A stretch of DNA of 8,007 bases, from positions 1 through 8,007 of the forward strand of contig JAGCSD010000028.1 of NCBI GenBank assembly GCA_017964345.1, read 5' to 3'. The number at the start of each line of letters is the position of its first letter. The stretch's first letter is position 1. The translations under genes were made by a program, and so were the position numbers. Below the pieces are notes generated by a model that saw nothing but the letters and a program-made list of their open reading frames with translations, did no database searches and was not told the DNA's origin. Positions 1 through 6,881 of this stretch are shown in pieces. This DNA comes from Clostridia bacterium. GTDB lineage: Bacteria > Bacillota > Clostridia > Christensenellales > QALW01.

Positions 1-1282
1 ACTTCCGGCACGTCTGCGCCCGCAAACGATCGACGACATTGTCGGACAGCAGCATTTGCTCGGGCAGGGCAAAATTCTGCGCCGGATTTTAGAGCGGGAC
101 GAGGTGTCTTCCATGATTTTTTGGGGACCTCCGGGCGTCGGGAAAACCACGCTCGCTCATGTGATTGCCCTGCAAACCAAAGCAAAATTTATCGATTTTT
201 CCGCCGTCACCAGCGGTATTAAGGAAATACGCACCGTTATGCAGCAGGCGGATGAAAACCGACGATTCGGTGAAAAAACCATTTTATTCGTTGACGAAAT
301 CCATCGTTTCAACAAAGCGCAGCAGGACGCGTTTCTGCCTTTTGTGGAAAAAGGCAGTATCATTTTGATCGGCGCCACCACGGAAAATCCGTCCTTTGAG
401 ATCAACGGCGCTTTGCTTTCCCGCTGTAAGGTATTTGTGCTGAAAGCCTTGAGCGAGGATGACCTTTTGCGTCTGTTAAAGCGTGCCTTGGAAAGTCCAA
501 AGGGCTTTGGCGGACAGGAGATCCATATAGAAGACGACGTTCTGCGCCTGATCGCCGTGTTCGCGAACGGCGACGCGCGCGCGGCGCTTTCTACTTTGGA
601 AATGGCGGTTCTAAACGGCACACTGGAAAATGACGTCACGACCGTGACGCGTGAAACGGTGGAACAGTGCACGTCCAAAAAGTCCCTGCTGTATGACAAA
701 AACGGCGAGGAGCATTACAATCTGATTTCCGCCCTGCACAAATCCATGCGCAATTCGGACCCGGACGCGGCGGTCTACTGGCTGGCGCGGATGCTGGAAG
801 CCGGCGAGGATCCCCTCTATGTGGCGCGCCGCCTGGTGCGTTTTGCATCCGAAGATGTGGGGCTTGCCGATCCGCGTGCATTGGAGCAGGCGATTTCCGC
901 CTATCAGGCGTGCCATTATCTCGGTATTCCCGAATGCAGCGTGCATCTGACGCAGGCGGCCGTGTATCTCTCGCTTGCCCCCAAGTCCAACGCGCTCTAC
1001 ATGGCATACGAACACGCCAAGGCGGACGCGCTGACGCAGCTTTCCGAGCCGGTTCCGCTCGTGATCCGCAACGGCGTGACTGACCTGATGCGCAAAGAAG
1101 GCTACGGCAAGGGTTATGAATACGCCCACGATACCGCCGACAAGCTTACCGCCATGCAGTGCCTGCCGGATTCGTTGGAAGGCAAATCCTATTACGAACC
1201 CACCACACAGGGCTTGGAAGCCAAATATAAAGACCGTTTGGAGCAGATCAAGGCGTGGAAAGAGGAGCAACGAAAACAATAA
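1..1282 (+). CDS. rarA: Replication-associated recombination protein RarA/MgsA (AAA+ ATPase), 5' end missing
   Basis: RarA is a cytosolic AAA+ ATPase of the clamp-loader/RuvB class that acts at stalled replication forks and single-stranded DNA gaps. The reading frame is open from base 2 and reads LPARLRPQTIDDIVGQQHLL, the family's N-terminal motif, so only about ten residues are missing. The TTG at 56 is an internal leucine, not a start. Walker A GPPGVGKT lies at bases 125-148. Walker B ILFVDE lies at 281-298, followed by HRFNKAQQDAFLP. Sensor 1 is ATTENPSF, and LLSRC carries a likely arginine finger. The C-terminal half has the MgsA/RarA tetramerisation region, with RMLEAGEDPLYVARRLVRFA followed by SEDVGLADPRAL. 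The visible 426 residues match the usual length of about 420-450. The gene converges with the larA-family gene and its stop lies inside a terminator stem. Identification is firm. Confidence 0.96.
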   Translation, partial: LPARLRPQTIDDIVGQQHLLGQGKILRRILERDEVSSMIFWGPPGVGKTTLAHVIALQTKAKFIDFSAVTSGIKEIRTVMQQADENRRFGEKTILFVDEIHRFNKAQQDAFLPFVEKGSIILIGATTENPSFEINGALLSRCKVFVLKALSEDDLLRLLKRALESPKGFGGQEIHIEDDVLRLIAVFANGDARAALSTLEMAVLNGTLENDVTTVTRETVEQCTSKKSLLYDKNGEEHYNLISALHKSMRNSDPDAAVYWLARMLEAGEDPLYVARRLVRFASEDVGLADPRALEQAISAYQACHYLGIPECSVHLTQAAVYLSLAPKSNALYMAYEHAKADALTQLSEPVPLVIRNGVTDLMRKEGYGKGYEYAHDTADKLTAMQCLPDSLEGKSYYEPTTQGLEAKYKDRLEQIKAWKEEQRKQ

Positions 1283-1311
1283 CGGGGAGCGCACTCCCCG
1301 TTATTGTTTTC
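1272..1311. terminator. Bidirectional rho-independent terminator shared by rarA and the larA-family gene
   Basis: A perfect 18-bp inverted repeat has arms at 1272-1289 (GAAAACAATAACGGGGAG) and 1294-1311, with a 4-base loop CGCA. The core is a GC-rich CGGGGAG/CTCCCCG stem flanked by A-rich and T-rich sides, so the transcript ends in a U-rich tract in either direction. The left arm includes the last codons and the TAA stop (1280-1282) of rarA. Because the two genes converge here, one hairpin can serve both. Confidence 0.88.
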
Positions 1312-1397
1312 ACTGTTCGTTTGTCACGATTATCCAAGGGTAAAACAATAATCATACTCGTCTTTTTATAGGCGAAAAAAGTTTTCAGCTTTTACTT

Positions 1398-2675
1398 TTA
1401 ATTGCTCTCCACAATAACCGAAATACCGTCGGGAATCGCTGTGATAGTGGGGTGCTTTGTTTTTGAAAGCGCCTTTGCCGCATCAAGCGCCTCACCAAGC
1501 GTGTGTGCCGGTATCATATGCATATTCTTTATGATATCATCCGGCATATCCGAAACATAGATGACCGTTGCTCTCATAAGAATTCTGAGCAATATCTGTG
1601 CTTCCCATTGATCGGGCTCCGTTTCGTTTCGGTTTCGCATCAAAAAAGCCTGCATGGTTTTCTTTATATCCGGCTCGTCTGCAAGCAAATGATAAAAACG
1701 ATCGCCGCCGGTACCGTCGCTGGAAGAAGCAAGCATAATGACAACACCGCCCTGTTTGACCGTTGCCTCCGCCGCGGTCATGCCTTTTACCGCCTGATAG
1801 ATATTCTGATCCAAAGGATATCCGCCGTTTGTGGAAATAACGATATCTGCCGGAATCGCCTTAACGGCGCAAAGCGAAGAAATAAAGTCCGTTCCCTTTT
1901 TATGCGCCTGCTCCAGATCGCCGGCAACGGCAAAGATCGGTTCTTTTTTAGAATTCAGCACTACGTTGACGATAAACGTCAGCTTTGCTTGTTTGGCCGC
2001 CCAAATCATATCTTTGTGTATCGGATTGCCGTCCAGTGAGCCCGTCCTGGCTTTCGGATGGGCGATAAACTCAGAGCAATGGTTCGCGAGAACCGTTGTT
2101 CTGCCCGCAATGCCCGGCAGAACGCTTTTCCTGCCTCCGGAAAAACCGGCAAAGAAATGCGGCTCAATAAAACCTTCTGACACAAGCAGATCAGCCTCTA
2201 CGGCGATTCTGTTGACTTCGCATTGCCCTCCCGACGGCAGAACACCTATATTAACAAGCATCTCTCTTTCATCGCAGTCGTGAATATAAATGTTCTCGCG
2301 TTCGACGATCTCTTCGCCGAATTTATCGATAAGCTCTTGCTTTGTCGTACCTCTATGACATCCCGTTGCTATGAGGATCGTAATATTCGCGTCAGGATTG
2401 CCGCTTCTTATCTCGTTTAGCATTTCGGGAATAATGATCATGCTCGGCACCGGGCGGGTATGATCGCTCGCAATAATGACGATTTTCTTCTTGCCCTTTG
2501 CAAGCTCCGATAAACGCTTGCTCCCTACCGGGTTTTGAAGGGCTTGCCGAACAAGTTCTCTGCCCGTAAGAACGGGCACGTATTCCTCAATCGAGGATGT
2601 AAGGACACCCGCGAGATCATCCCCGAATTCATACTCCATATGCTCATGTCCATAAGGAAATACTAACTTTTTCAT
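1398..2675 (-). CDS. larA: LarA-family nickel-pincer 2-hydroxyacid racemase/epimerase
   Basis: LarA-family enzymes interconvert stereoisomers of lactate or related 2-hydroxyacids by hydride transfer, using a nickel-pincer nucleotide bound covalently to a lysine. I chose the ATG at 2675: GGAGAGG (2684-2690) sits 8 nt upstream, and the 425-residue product starts MKKLVFPYG. The 47 extra in-frame residues upstream overlap the promoter and do not look like protein. From memory of Lactiplantibacillus plantarum LarA, the key residues all align with an offset of one: D71/R74 (SDHTRP), H107 (GCHRGT), H173 and K183 (EPHFFAGFSGGRKS, the lysine anchoring the cofactor), nickel ligand H199, Y293/Q294/K297 (NIYQAVK) and W357. 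The family also contains malate, phenyllactate and sugar-acid racemases or epimerases, so the substrate is not settled. No larB, larC or larE cofactor genes are in view; they must lie elsewhere. The gene appears monocistronic, with its own promoter. Confidence 0.9.
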   Translation of the reverse strand: MKKLVFPYGHEHMEYEFGDDLAGVLTSSIEEYVPVLTGRELVRQALQNPVGSKRLSELAKGKKKIVIIASDHTRPVPSMIIIPEMLNEIRSGNPDANITILIATGCHRGTTKQELIDKFGEEIVERENIYIHDCDEREMLVNIGVLPSGGQCEVNRIAVEADLLVSEGFIEPHFFAGFSGGRKSVLPGIAGRTTVLANHCSEFIAHPKARTGSLDGNPIHKDMIWAAKQAKLTFIVNVVLNSKKEPIFAVAGDLEQAHKKGTDFISSLCAVKAIPADIVISTNGGYPLDQNIYQAVKGMTAAEATVKQGGVVIMLASSSDGTGGDRFYHLLADEPDIKKTMQAFLMRNRNETEPDQWEAQILLRILMRATVIYVSDMPDDIIKNMHMIPAHTLGEALDAAKALSKTKHPTITAIPDGISVIVESN

Positions 2676-2750
2676 CTGTTTTACCTCTCCCTGCTTAGTA
2701 ATGCTCATTTGTGCGTGTGATCTCCGACAGTATCCGCTTCTTTCGAATTG

Positions 2751-2779
2751 ATAATAGCACAAAAGGTATTGTTTGTAAA
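2751..2779 (-). promoter_or_regulatory. Sigma-A promoter of the larA-family gene
   Basis: On the minus strand, a -35 box TTTACA (2774-2779) and a -10 box TATTAT (2751-2756) are separated by exactly 17 nt. TGC directly precedes the -10, giving an extended -10. Transcription should begin near 2744, leaving a leader of about 70 nt before the ATG at 2675. I see no obvious operator or riboswitch in that leader. Confidence 0.8.
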
Positions 2780-2897
2780 GCAAAATATCTTGCTTGCTGA
2801 TAGAAAGACATATCACAACTCCACAAGATGAATGTACGCTCCCATTGACTTCACAAGGGGGGCTTTCCGAGCAATGTCGGCGGAACAGTTAGTTGAA
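2780..2897. other. Non-coding spacer between the larA promoter and the tRNA terminator
   Basis: No plausible gene lies here. The stretch holds a short GC-rich imperfect palindrome, TTCCG at 2865-2869 against CGGAA at 2881-2885, with an alternative inner pairing CCGA/TCGG at 2867-2870 and 2877-2880. A run of six G precedes it. Its role is unknown. Confidence 0.4.
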
Positions 2898-2936
2898 TAA
2901 AGCGAAAATCCTGCCGCTTACGTGACAGGATCTTCG
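2898..2936 (-). terminator. Rho-independent terminator after tRNA-Tyr
   Basis: The arms at 2903-2915 and 2924-2936 form a 13-bp stem with two G-U wobbles and an 8-base loop on the minus-strand transcript. A U-containing tail (GCTTTATT) follows. The hairpin begins 3 nt after the CCA end of tRNA-Tyr, so it closes the tRNA transcription unit and would also stop readthrough from the recA gene string. Confidence 0.75.
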
Positions 2937-2939
2937 TTT

Positions 2940-3024
<85 letters not shown>

Positions 3025-3029
3025 GTATC

Positions 3030-3105
3030 TGGTGACGCCTAGGGGAATCGAACCCCTGTTACCGCCGTGAAAGGGCGATGTCTTAGACCGCTTGACCAAG
3101 GCGCC
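3030..3105 (-). tRNA. tRNA-Glu (anticodon TTC)
   Basis: A 76-nt cloverleaf on the minus strand. The acceptor stem GGCGCCT pairs with AGGCGTC (one G-U), followed by discriminator A and an encoded CCA (3030-3032). The anticodon stem TCGCC/GGCGG closes loop CTTTCAC, with TTC at 3069-3071. The T-arm is AGGGG-TTCGAAT-CCCCT. It is the first gene of a two-tRNA unit transcribed from the consensus promoter just upstream, with a leader of about 30 nt to be removed by RNase P. Confidence 0.97.
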
Positions 3106-3141
3106 GCTTTGTTTCACTCGGCCGACTTCTAAACCTTGCTT

Positions 3142-3170
3142 ATTATATCGTACCGTTAGAAAACTGTCAA
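3142..3170 (-). promoter_or_regulatory. Perfect-consensus sigma-A promoter of the tRNA-Glu/tRNA-Tyr unit
   Basis: On the minus strand, TTGACA (3165-3170) and TATAAT (3142-3147) are separated by exactly 17 nt, an ideal housekeeping promoter. Transcription should start near 3135, about 30 nt before the first base of tRNA-Glu. Such strength suits a stable-RNA gene. The -35 box lies only 43 nt beyond the stop of the preceding protein gene. Confidence 0.92.
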
Positions 3171-3213
3171 CTACTTTTTCAGTTTCAGAGAAGATTTTTT
3201 CAGTGATACATGA

Positions 3214-4020
3214 TCAATTTTCCGTACCGCCGGAATGCACGAATTCATAATATTCGTCACCGTTAAATTCACGTTTGCGATCGGTTTCGCCGCCCAGCGA
3301 TTCAATGGCGTCACAGATTTCGGTGTATTCCAAATAATCGATATCCGGGTCGTTTTCCGCCTGTTTCAGCGCGGGAAGGCATGCGGCGTCGCCGTAATAT
3401 GCCATCAAGCCAGCCACCACCGCTTTTTCATCCGCCGTGTACATCAGTTCGTTGAGCTTTGCGGATAAGTTTCCCACGCGCGGCTCGCTGTAAACGAGCG
3501 CATAGAGCATCTTTTCCATAATAACGGGATCATGCTCCTCCGCCAGCGCCTCTAAAACCGCCTTTTGCGCCGCTTTGCCGCCGTATTTCAGCGCTTCCGC
3601 CGCCGCGTCAACGACCTCACTCTCTTCCTGCGCAAGGCGAATCAGACGGACATACTCCGCGATCGGCTTTTCCGAGCCCATGTCGGAAAGCAAATTCATC
3701 AGCAGGATCTTGTCGCTGTCCGACCTTTCCTCTTTCAGCATAGCGGACAAAGCATCCTCGCACGCCGGGCAGGAAACGATGCGCTCGGTCAGAATATCGG
3801 GCACGCTGATTTCCTCATCCATATAGGCGCCGAGCATCTGTGTCAGCTCGCGCGCGTCCATACCGTCAAAATACGAACCCGCTTCTTTTGCCCATTTCGC
3901 GTACACGTCCGGGATCAGTTCTTCGATCTCCTTCGGTTTTTTCCCTTCTTTCAGGAGCTTATCCGCCCACTGATCCATATATTCATTAAACCGGTTGTCG
4001 AAATCGATCAATTCTTTCAT
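3214..4020 (-). CDS. Uncharacterised protein with HEAT-like helical repeats
   Basis: I cannot assign a named family. The 268-residue acidic, probably cytosolic protein has no signal peptide or membrane segment. Residues 1-60 are charged and helical. From about 88 to 243 the sequence reads as successive helix pairs of roughly 30-40 residues (for example 104-116, 136-161, 167-177, 197-210, 213-243), as in HEAT/armadillo-type scaffolds that bind other proteins. A CxxC pair, C84 and C87 (VSCPACED), is the only motif of note. I chose ATG at 4020 over the TTG at 4023: AAGGAAGGAA lies at 4027-4036, and this ATG forms a TGATG overlap with the stop of the TPR gene, indicating coupled translation. Function is unknown; a protein-binding role in the same process as the TPR protein is inference from coupling alone. 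Confidence 0.8.
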   Translation of the reverse strand: MKELIDFDNRFNEYMDQWADKLLKEGKKPKEIEELIPDVYAKWAKEAGSYFDGMDARELTQMLGAYMDEEISVPDILTERIVSCPACEDALSAMLKEERSDSDKILLMNLLSDMGSEKPIAEYVRLIRLAQEESEVVDAAAEALKYGGKAAQKAVLEALAEEHDPVIMEKMLYALVYSEPRVGNLSAKLNELMYTADEKAVVAGLMAYYGDAACLPALKQAENDPDIDYLEYTEICDAIESLGGETDRKREFNGDEYYEFVHSGGTEN

Positions 4021-5294
4021 CAAAATTTCCTTCCTTTTACCGCTCGCTCCACAACTTCCGTGATGACGGGTGTGAATAAAATGATATCGGTTCCCGTATT
4101 GAAAAAAACCGTTTTGTTTCCCGCTTGGAACAGGCGCTGTGCCGCCCGCGCGCGAAACACGATATGCATGGCGGGATCGATTGACAGCCTGCGCAGTTCC
4201 AGCTCCGCCTGGGGATCCTCACACGGCACATCCCGTAAAAAACGATCGATGCTCTCCGTGTCCGCGCTGCGCAAAAAGCAGGCTTCCTCCATCAGTTTTT
4301 CGGGTGAAGAAAAATCTTTGCCGCGGATAGCCCGGCGCAAGGCCTTTTCCTCTTCCCCCTCAAAACGGTAGCAGAATGAATGCGTTTTACTGCCTATCTG
4401 CCCCAGATACCGTGCCGCGGGTCCTATGCCGCCCTCGGAAGACGCCAGTTCGCGCAAAATGCGCTCGGTATGATCCGTTTCACCCATACGCTCGCAGGCA
4501 ATGGCAAAGCCGAAGGCGATATCCTTCTCGCCGCTCTCCTTGGTATAAAGCTCCAAATAAGCTAAATAGGCGATATCGTCCTCGTTCAGTTCCGTCAGAT
4601 CCGCCGCCAACGCGCGCAGTTCCGCCACGGTGTAATCTTCCACAAAGCGGAACCGTTCGGCAAGGTGCTTCATTTTCGCGTAATCCCGCACTTCCGACGC
4701 GGCGATCAGCGCCATATTCAAAACGGAAACCGTAAAGTTACCGGCTTCAAATTCTTCCTCCGCACGGGAGAGGATTTGCTCCGGCTGACCCTGTTCGCCC
4801 AGCACGCAGGCGTCCTGAATAAACTCTATCGTTTCCGCATTGAGAAAAGGAGCCTCTGTTATGGCGTTGCCCGTACCCATGGAAACCTCGTCGCTCCCGA
4901 CGTGATATTCTCCGATCTCATAGCGACCGCGCAGGTCTTCCAAAAACGCCTGAGCGTCGCGCGAAGCGGAACCGTTAGGGTTGATTTTAAGGCAGTTCTC
5001 CAACATCTGCGCGCAACCCTCAATGCATCCCGCGCCGCCGAACGCCTCCGCCGTGATAAAATACAGCATATCGCGTTTGGCGTCCGTATCCATCCCGAGC
5101 ATGGCATAGCAATAGCAAAGCGCGCCGATATAATCTCCGTTCTGATTCAATGCGTAGGCTAAATTCAACAGATTCTCTCCGTTTTTCGGTTCCAGCAAAC
5201 GAATGCGCGTCAGCAGTTCGATCGCCTGCGGATAGTGCCCGTCATAAAGTTCTCGTTCCGCTCGCCGCGCCAAAGCCGCCGTTATGCTCGCCAT
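4020..5294 (-). CDS. Tetratricopeptide-repeat (TPR) protein of unknown function
   Basis: A 424-residue protein, probably cytosolic, with no signal peptide. TPR-type helix pairs are clear at about 8-38 (ARRAERELYDGHYPQAIELL), 40-70 (NLLNLAYALNQNGDYIGALC) and 78-107 (ending LKINPNG). A linker follows at about 120-150, then a long helical region (residues 170-395) that may hold further degenerate repeats. The last 30 residues include a hydrophobic stretch (TVFFNTGTDIILFTPVITEV) too short and polar to call a membrane anchor. TPR proteins usually act as binding scaffolds; I see no catalytic motif. The start is ATG at 5294, one base after the hslO stop, with AGGA at 5303-5306 inside the hslO end. 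The 42 extra in-frame residues upstream are the hslO gene in another frame. The stop overlaps the next gene by one base. A partner of Hsp33 or its clients is possible but unproven. Confidence 0.85.
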   Translation of the reverse strand: MASITAALARRAERELYDGHYPQAIELLTRIRLLEPKNGENLLNLAYALNQNGDYIGALCYCYAMLGMDTDAKRDMLYFITAEAFGGAGCIEGCAQMLENCLKINPNGSASRDAQAFLEDLRGRYEIGEYHVGSDEVSMGTGNAITEAPFLNAETIEFIQDACVLGEQGQPEQILSRAEEEFEAGNFTVSVLNMALIAASEVRDYAKMKHLAERFRFVEDYTVAELRALAADLTELNEDDIAYLAYLELYTKESGEKDIAFGFAIACERMGETDHTERILRELASSEGGIGPAARYLGQIGSKTHSFCYRFEGEEEKALRRAIRGKDFSSPEKLMEEACFLRSADTESIDRFLRDVPCEDPQAELELRRLSIDPAMHIVFRARAAQRLFQAGNKTVFFNTGTDIILFTPVITEVVERAVKGRKF

Positions 5295-5295
5295 G

Positions 5296-6162
5296 TTACA
5301 GTTCCTTTGCCATGTTTTTGAGCTCCTCGGGAGAAAAATGATACGTTTTGTTGCAAAATCGACAACGGATCTCCGTATCCTGTCCCTCATACGCCAAGGA
5401 AAGCAATTCGGTTTTTCCAAGTGAAATCAGTCCGCGTTCAAATCGCTGACGCGAACAATCGCACCGATAGCAAAGCGGTACGGTTTCCAGCGGCTTGACG
5501 CCGACATCCCAAAACAGATCCAGCGCCATTTCTTCCGGCGTCAAATGCGCATGAAAACGCGCCAGTAAATCATCCGTTTCCGTGATCTTCTTTTCAATGC
5601 GATCCAGAGTTTCTCTCCGGCATCCCGGCAACGGAAGAATCATCATTCCGCCGCAGGTCAGAACGCCGTCTTTCCTGCCGCAATCAAGCGCCACCGCCGC
5701 GGGCTGTTGCTCGCTGGTAACGAGATACGCGGCAAAATCCCGCGTAATATCGCCCTTGACCAGCTTACACATCCCCACATACGGTTCGGTGCCCAAGGGG
5801 TTATCGCGCACGACCGTCAGGTCGCCGTTTATACCCACCAACGCGGGGATGTCGATCTTTTGGCTTGGCAGAGTTGCCTGCGGCTGATCGGCGCACGCCT
5901 TGACGCGCCCGGTGTTATCCGCTGTCACAAGCAGTTTGCCCGCCGCGCCGCCGCCGGAAACGATCAGCGTCAATTTTTCCGATTCGTTCTTGTTGCGCTG
6001 TGCCAGCATCGCCGCCGCACAGATCAGCCTGCCGAGCGCGCAGGAAACGCCCTCGCTCAGATCCAAGAGGCGTGTTGCCTCCTCTGCCGTCTGCGACGCG
6101 TGCGCCAGCGTCAGCACCGCTTCCCCGTCAAAAACGATCGCGTGTAATATCCCGTCTTCCAT
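5296..6162 (-). CDS. hslO: Hsp33 redox-regulated holdase chaperone
   Basis: Hsp33 is a cytosolic ATP-independent chaperone. In its reduced form four cysteines bind zinc; oxidation releases zinc, unfolds the C-terminal switch and exposes client-binding surface. The 288-residue product matches the family's length of about 290. It begins MEDGILHAIVFDGEAVLTLA, carries the N-terminal core (LSEGVSCALGRLICAAAML; LIVSGGGAAGKLLVTADNTG), and ends with the zinc site: C234-D-C236 and C267-R-F-C270, the canonical CxC and CxxC, about 30 residues apart. The redox switch therefore looks intact. The start is ATG at 6162, in a TAATG overlap with the methyltransferase stop and with GGAGAGG at 6168-6174. The TPR gene follows after one base. 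Position behind recA in a stress-type string fits its role. Confidence 0.97.
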   Translation of the reverse strand: MEDGILHAIVFDGEAVLTLAHASQTAEEATRLLDLSEGVSCALGRLICAAAMLAQRNKNESEKLTLIVSGGGAAGKLLVTADNTGRVKACADQPQATLPSQKIDIPALVGINGDLTVVRDNPLGTEPYVGMCKLVKGDITRDFAAYLVTSEQQPAAVALDCGRKDGVLTCGGMMILPLPGCRRETLDRIEKKITETDDLLARFHAHLTPEEMALDLFWDVGVKPLETVPLCYRCDCSRQRFERGLISLGKTELLSLAYEGQDTEIRCRFCNKTYHFSPEELKNMAKEL

Positions 6163-6881
6163 TATTTCCTCTCCGCTAAAAACGAAAGCCGCTCGCTTTG
6201 CTCGCTTGCGGGGTTTTCCGTATAATCTTCCGTTACGCGCACCGAAAAGCCCGCTTCGCAGAGCCATGCGGAAAGCTCTTCCCGCGTATGCGCGCGCTGA
6301 ATATGTGTTTCATCAAAGCGCGCATACTGCCCGCCCTGCGCGCAAAAGAACGTCAGATCCATCGTCAGGCACCGCGCAGACTCATCAAAAGCATTGCGCC
6401 AGATGTAGGTAACCGCGTCCGTATCTTCGGAATACAGTTGGTCCGCCATCGCGCGCAGTTTTTGTTCACTGCTGACGTCAAAAAGGAACCGCCCGCCCGG
6501 CTTCAACGCCCGGAAAACAGAATCAAACGTCTGCCGCACGTCTTCCGGACTTGTCAGATAATTGATTCCGTCACAAAAGCATACAACGGCATCGACCGGC
6601 TTATGAAGACGAAATGTGCGCATATCGCCTTGCACGAGCCGCGCCTGCGCACCGCTCTTTCGCAGTTTCTCCGCCGCTTTTTCCAGCATATCGGTGGAAA
6701 TGTCCTGCGCGGTGACATCAAAATCCCGCGCAAGCAGCCGCGTCATATTCCCCGTTCCGCACCCAAGCTCCGCCACCGTCCGGCATCCCGCAAGAGCGTT
6801 TTGCGCAAAGGCGTACCAACGCGCGTACGGCAGATCATAGGCAAGCAGATCGTACACGCGCGCCAGATCACCGTACTGCAT
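6162..6881 (-). CDS. SAM-dependent class I methyltransferase (YqeM-like)
   Basis: A cytosolic enzyme of 239 residues expected to transfer a methyl group from S-adenosylmethionine; the substrate is unknown. The Rossmann motifs are in order: motif I VAELGCGTGNMT (36-47), the acidic residue at the end of strand 2 (D60 in VTAQDIS), GDMR (85-88), motif II around DAVVCFCDGINYL (97-109), and LKPGGRFLFDVSS (126-138). The N-terminus YGDLARVYDLLAYDLPYARW resembles the Bacillus YqeM group from memory, so YqeM-like is a tentative label. I took ATG at 6881: it begins this conserved N-terminus and has AGGAG at 6886-6890, 4 nt away. It overlaps the 3' end of the membrane-protein gene by 14 nt, and its stop overlaps the hslO start by one base. 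The extra upstream in-frame residues are shadow translation. Confidence 0.9.
   Translation of the reverse strand: MQYGDLARVYDLLAYDLPYARWYAFAQNALAGCRTVAELGCGTGNMTRLLARDFDVTAQDISTDMLEKAAEKLRKSGAQARLVQGDMRTFRLHKPVDAVVCFCDGINYLTSPEDVRQTFDSVFRALKPGGRFLFDVSSEQKLRAMADQLYSEDTDAVTYIWRNAFDESARCLTMDLTFFCAQGGQYARFDETHIQRAHTREELSAWLCEAGFSVRVTEDYTENPASEQSERLSFLAERK

Noticed and set aside
1..1282. A composition shift inside rarA, with roughly 42-53% GC in sampled 60-base lines of the first 540 bases and often 58-73% later
   Set aside because: The frame and domain order are intact and local GC varies in other genes here too. Not enough for a claim of recombination.
611..1294. A 227-residue minus-strand open frame opposite rarA
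   Set aside because: It lies wholly antisense to the conserved C-terminal part of RarA, lacks a convincing ribosome binding site, and its sequence has the arginine/histidine-rich look of a shadow frame.
1375..1400. A possible second hairpin (AAAAGT...ACTTTT) right after the larA-family stop
   Set aside because: The stem is only 6 A/T-rich pairs with an 11-base loop and would be unstable. The strong hairpin at 1272-1311 explains termination better.
2676..2816. A longer larA start 47 codons upstream
   Set aside because: It would cover the promoter and ribosome binding site, and the extra residues are absent from the family, whose members begin near MKKLVFPYG.
3171..3213. The repeated CTGAAA-type tracts as a terminator for the recA string
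   Set aside because: They are direct, not inverted, repeats and give no GC-rich stem. The tiny TGAT/ATCA hairpin at 3203-3215 is too weak.
3565..4371. A 268-residue plus-strand open frame
   Set aside because: It is antisense across the HEAT-like/TPR gene junction, rich in Arg, Phe and His, and resembles no protein I know. Overlapping minus-strand genes have good start sites and spacing.
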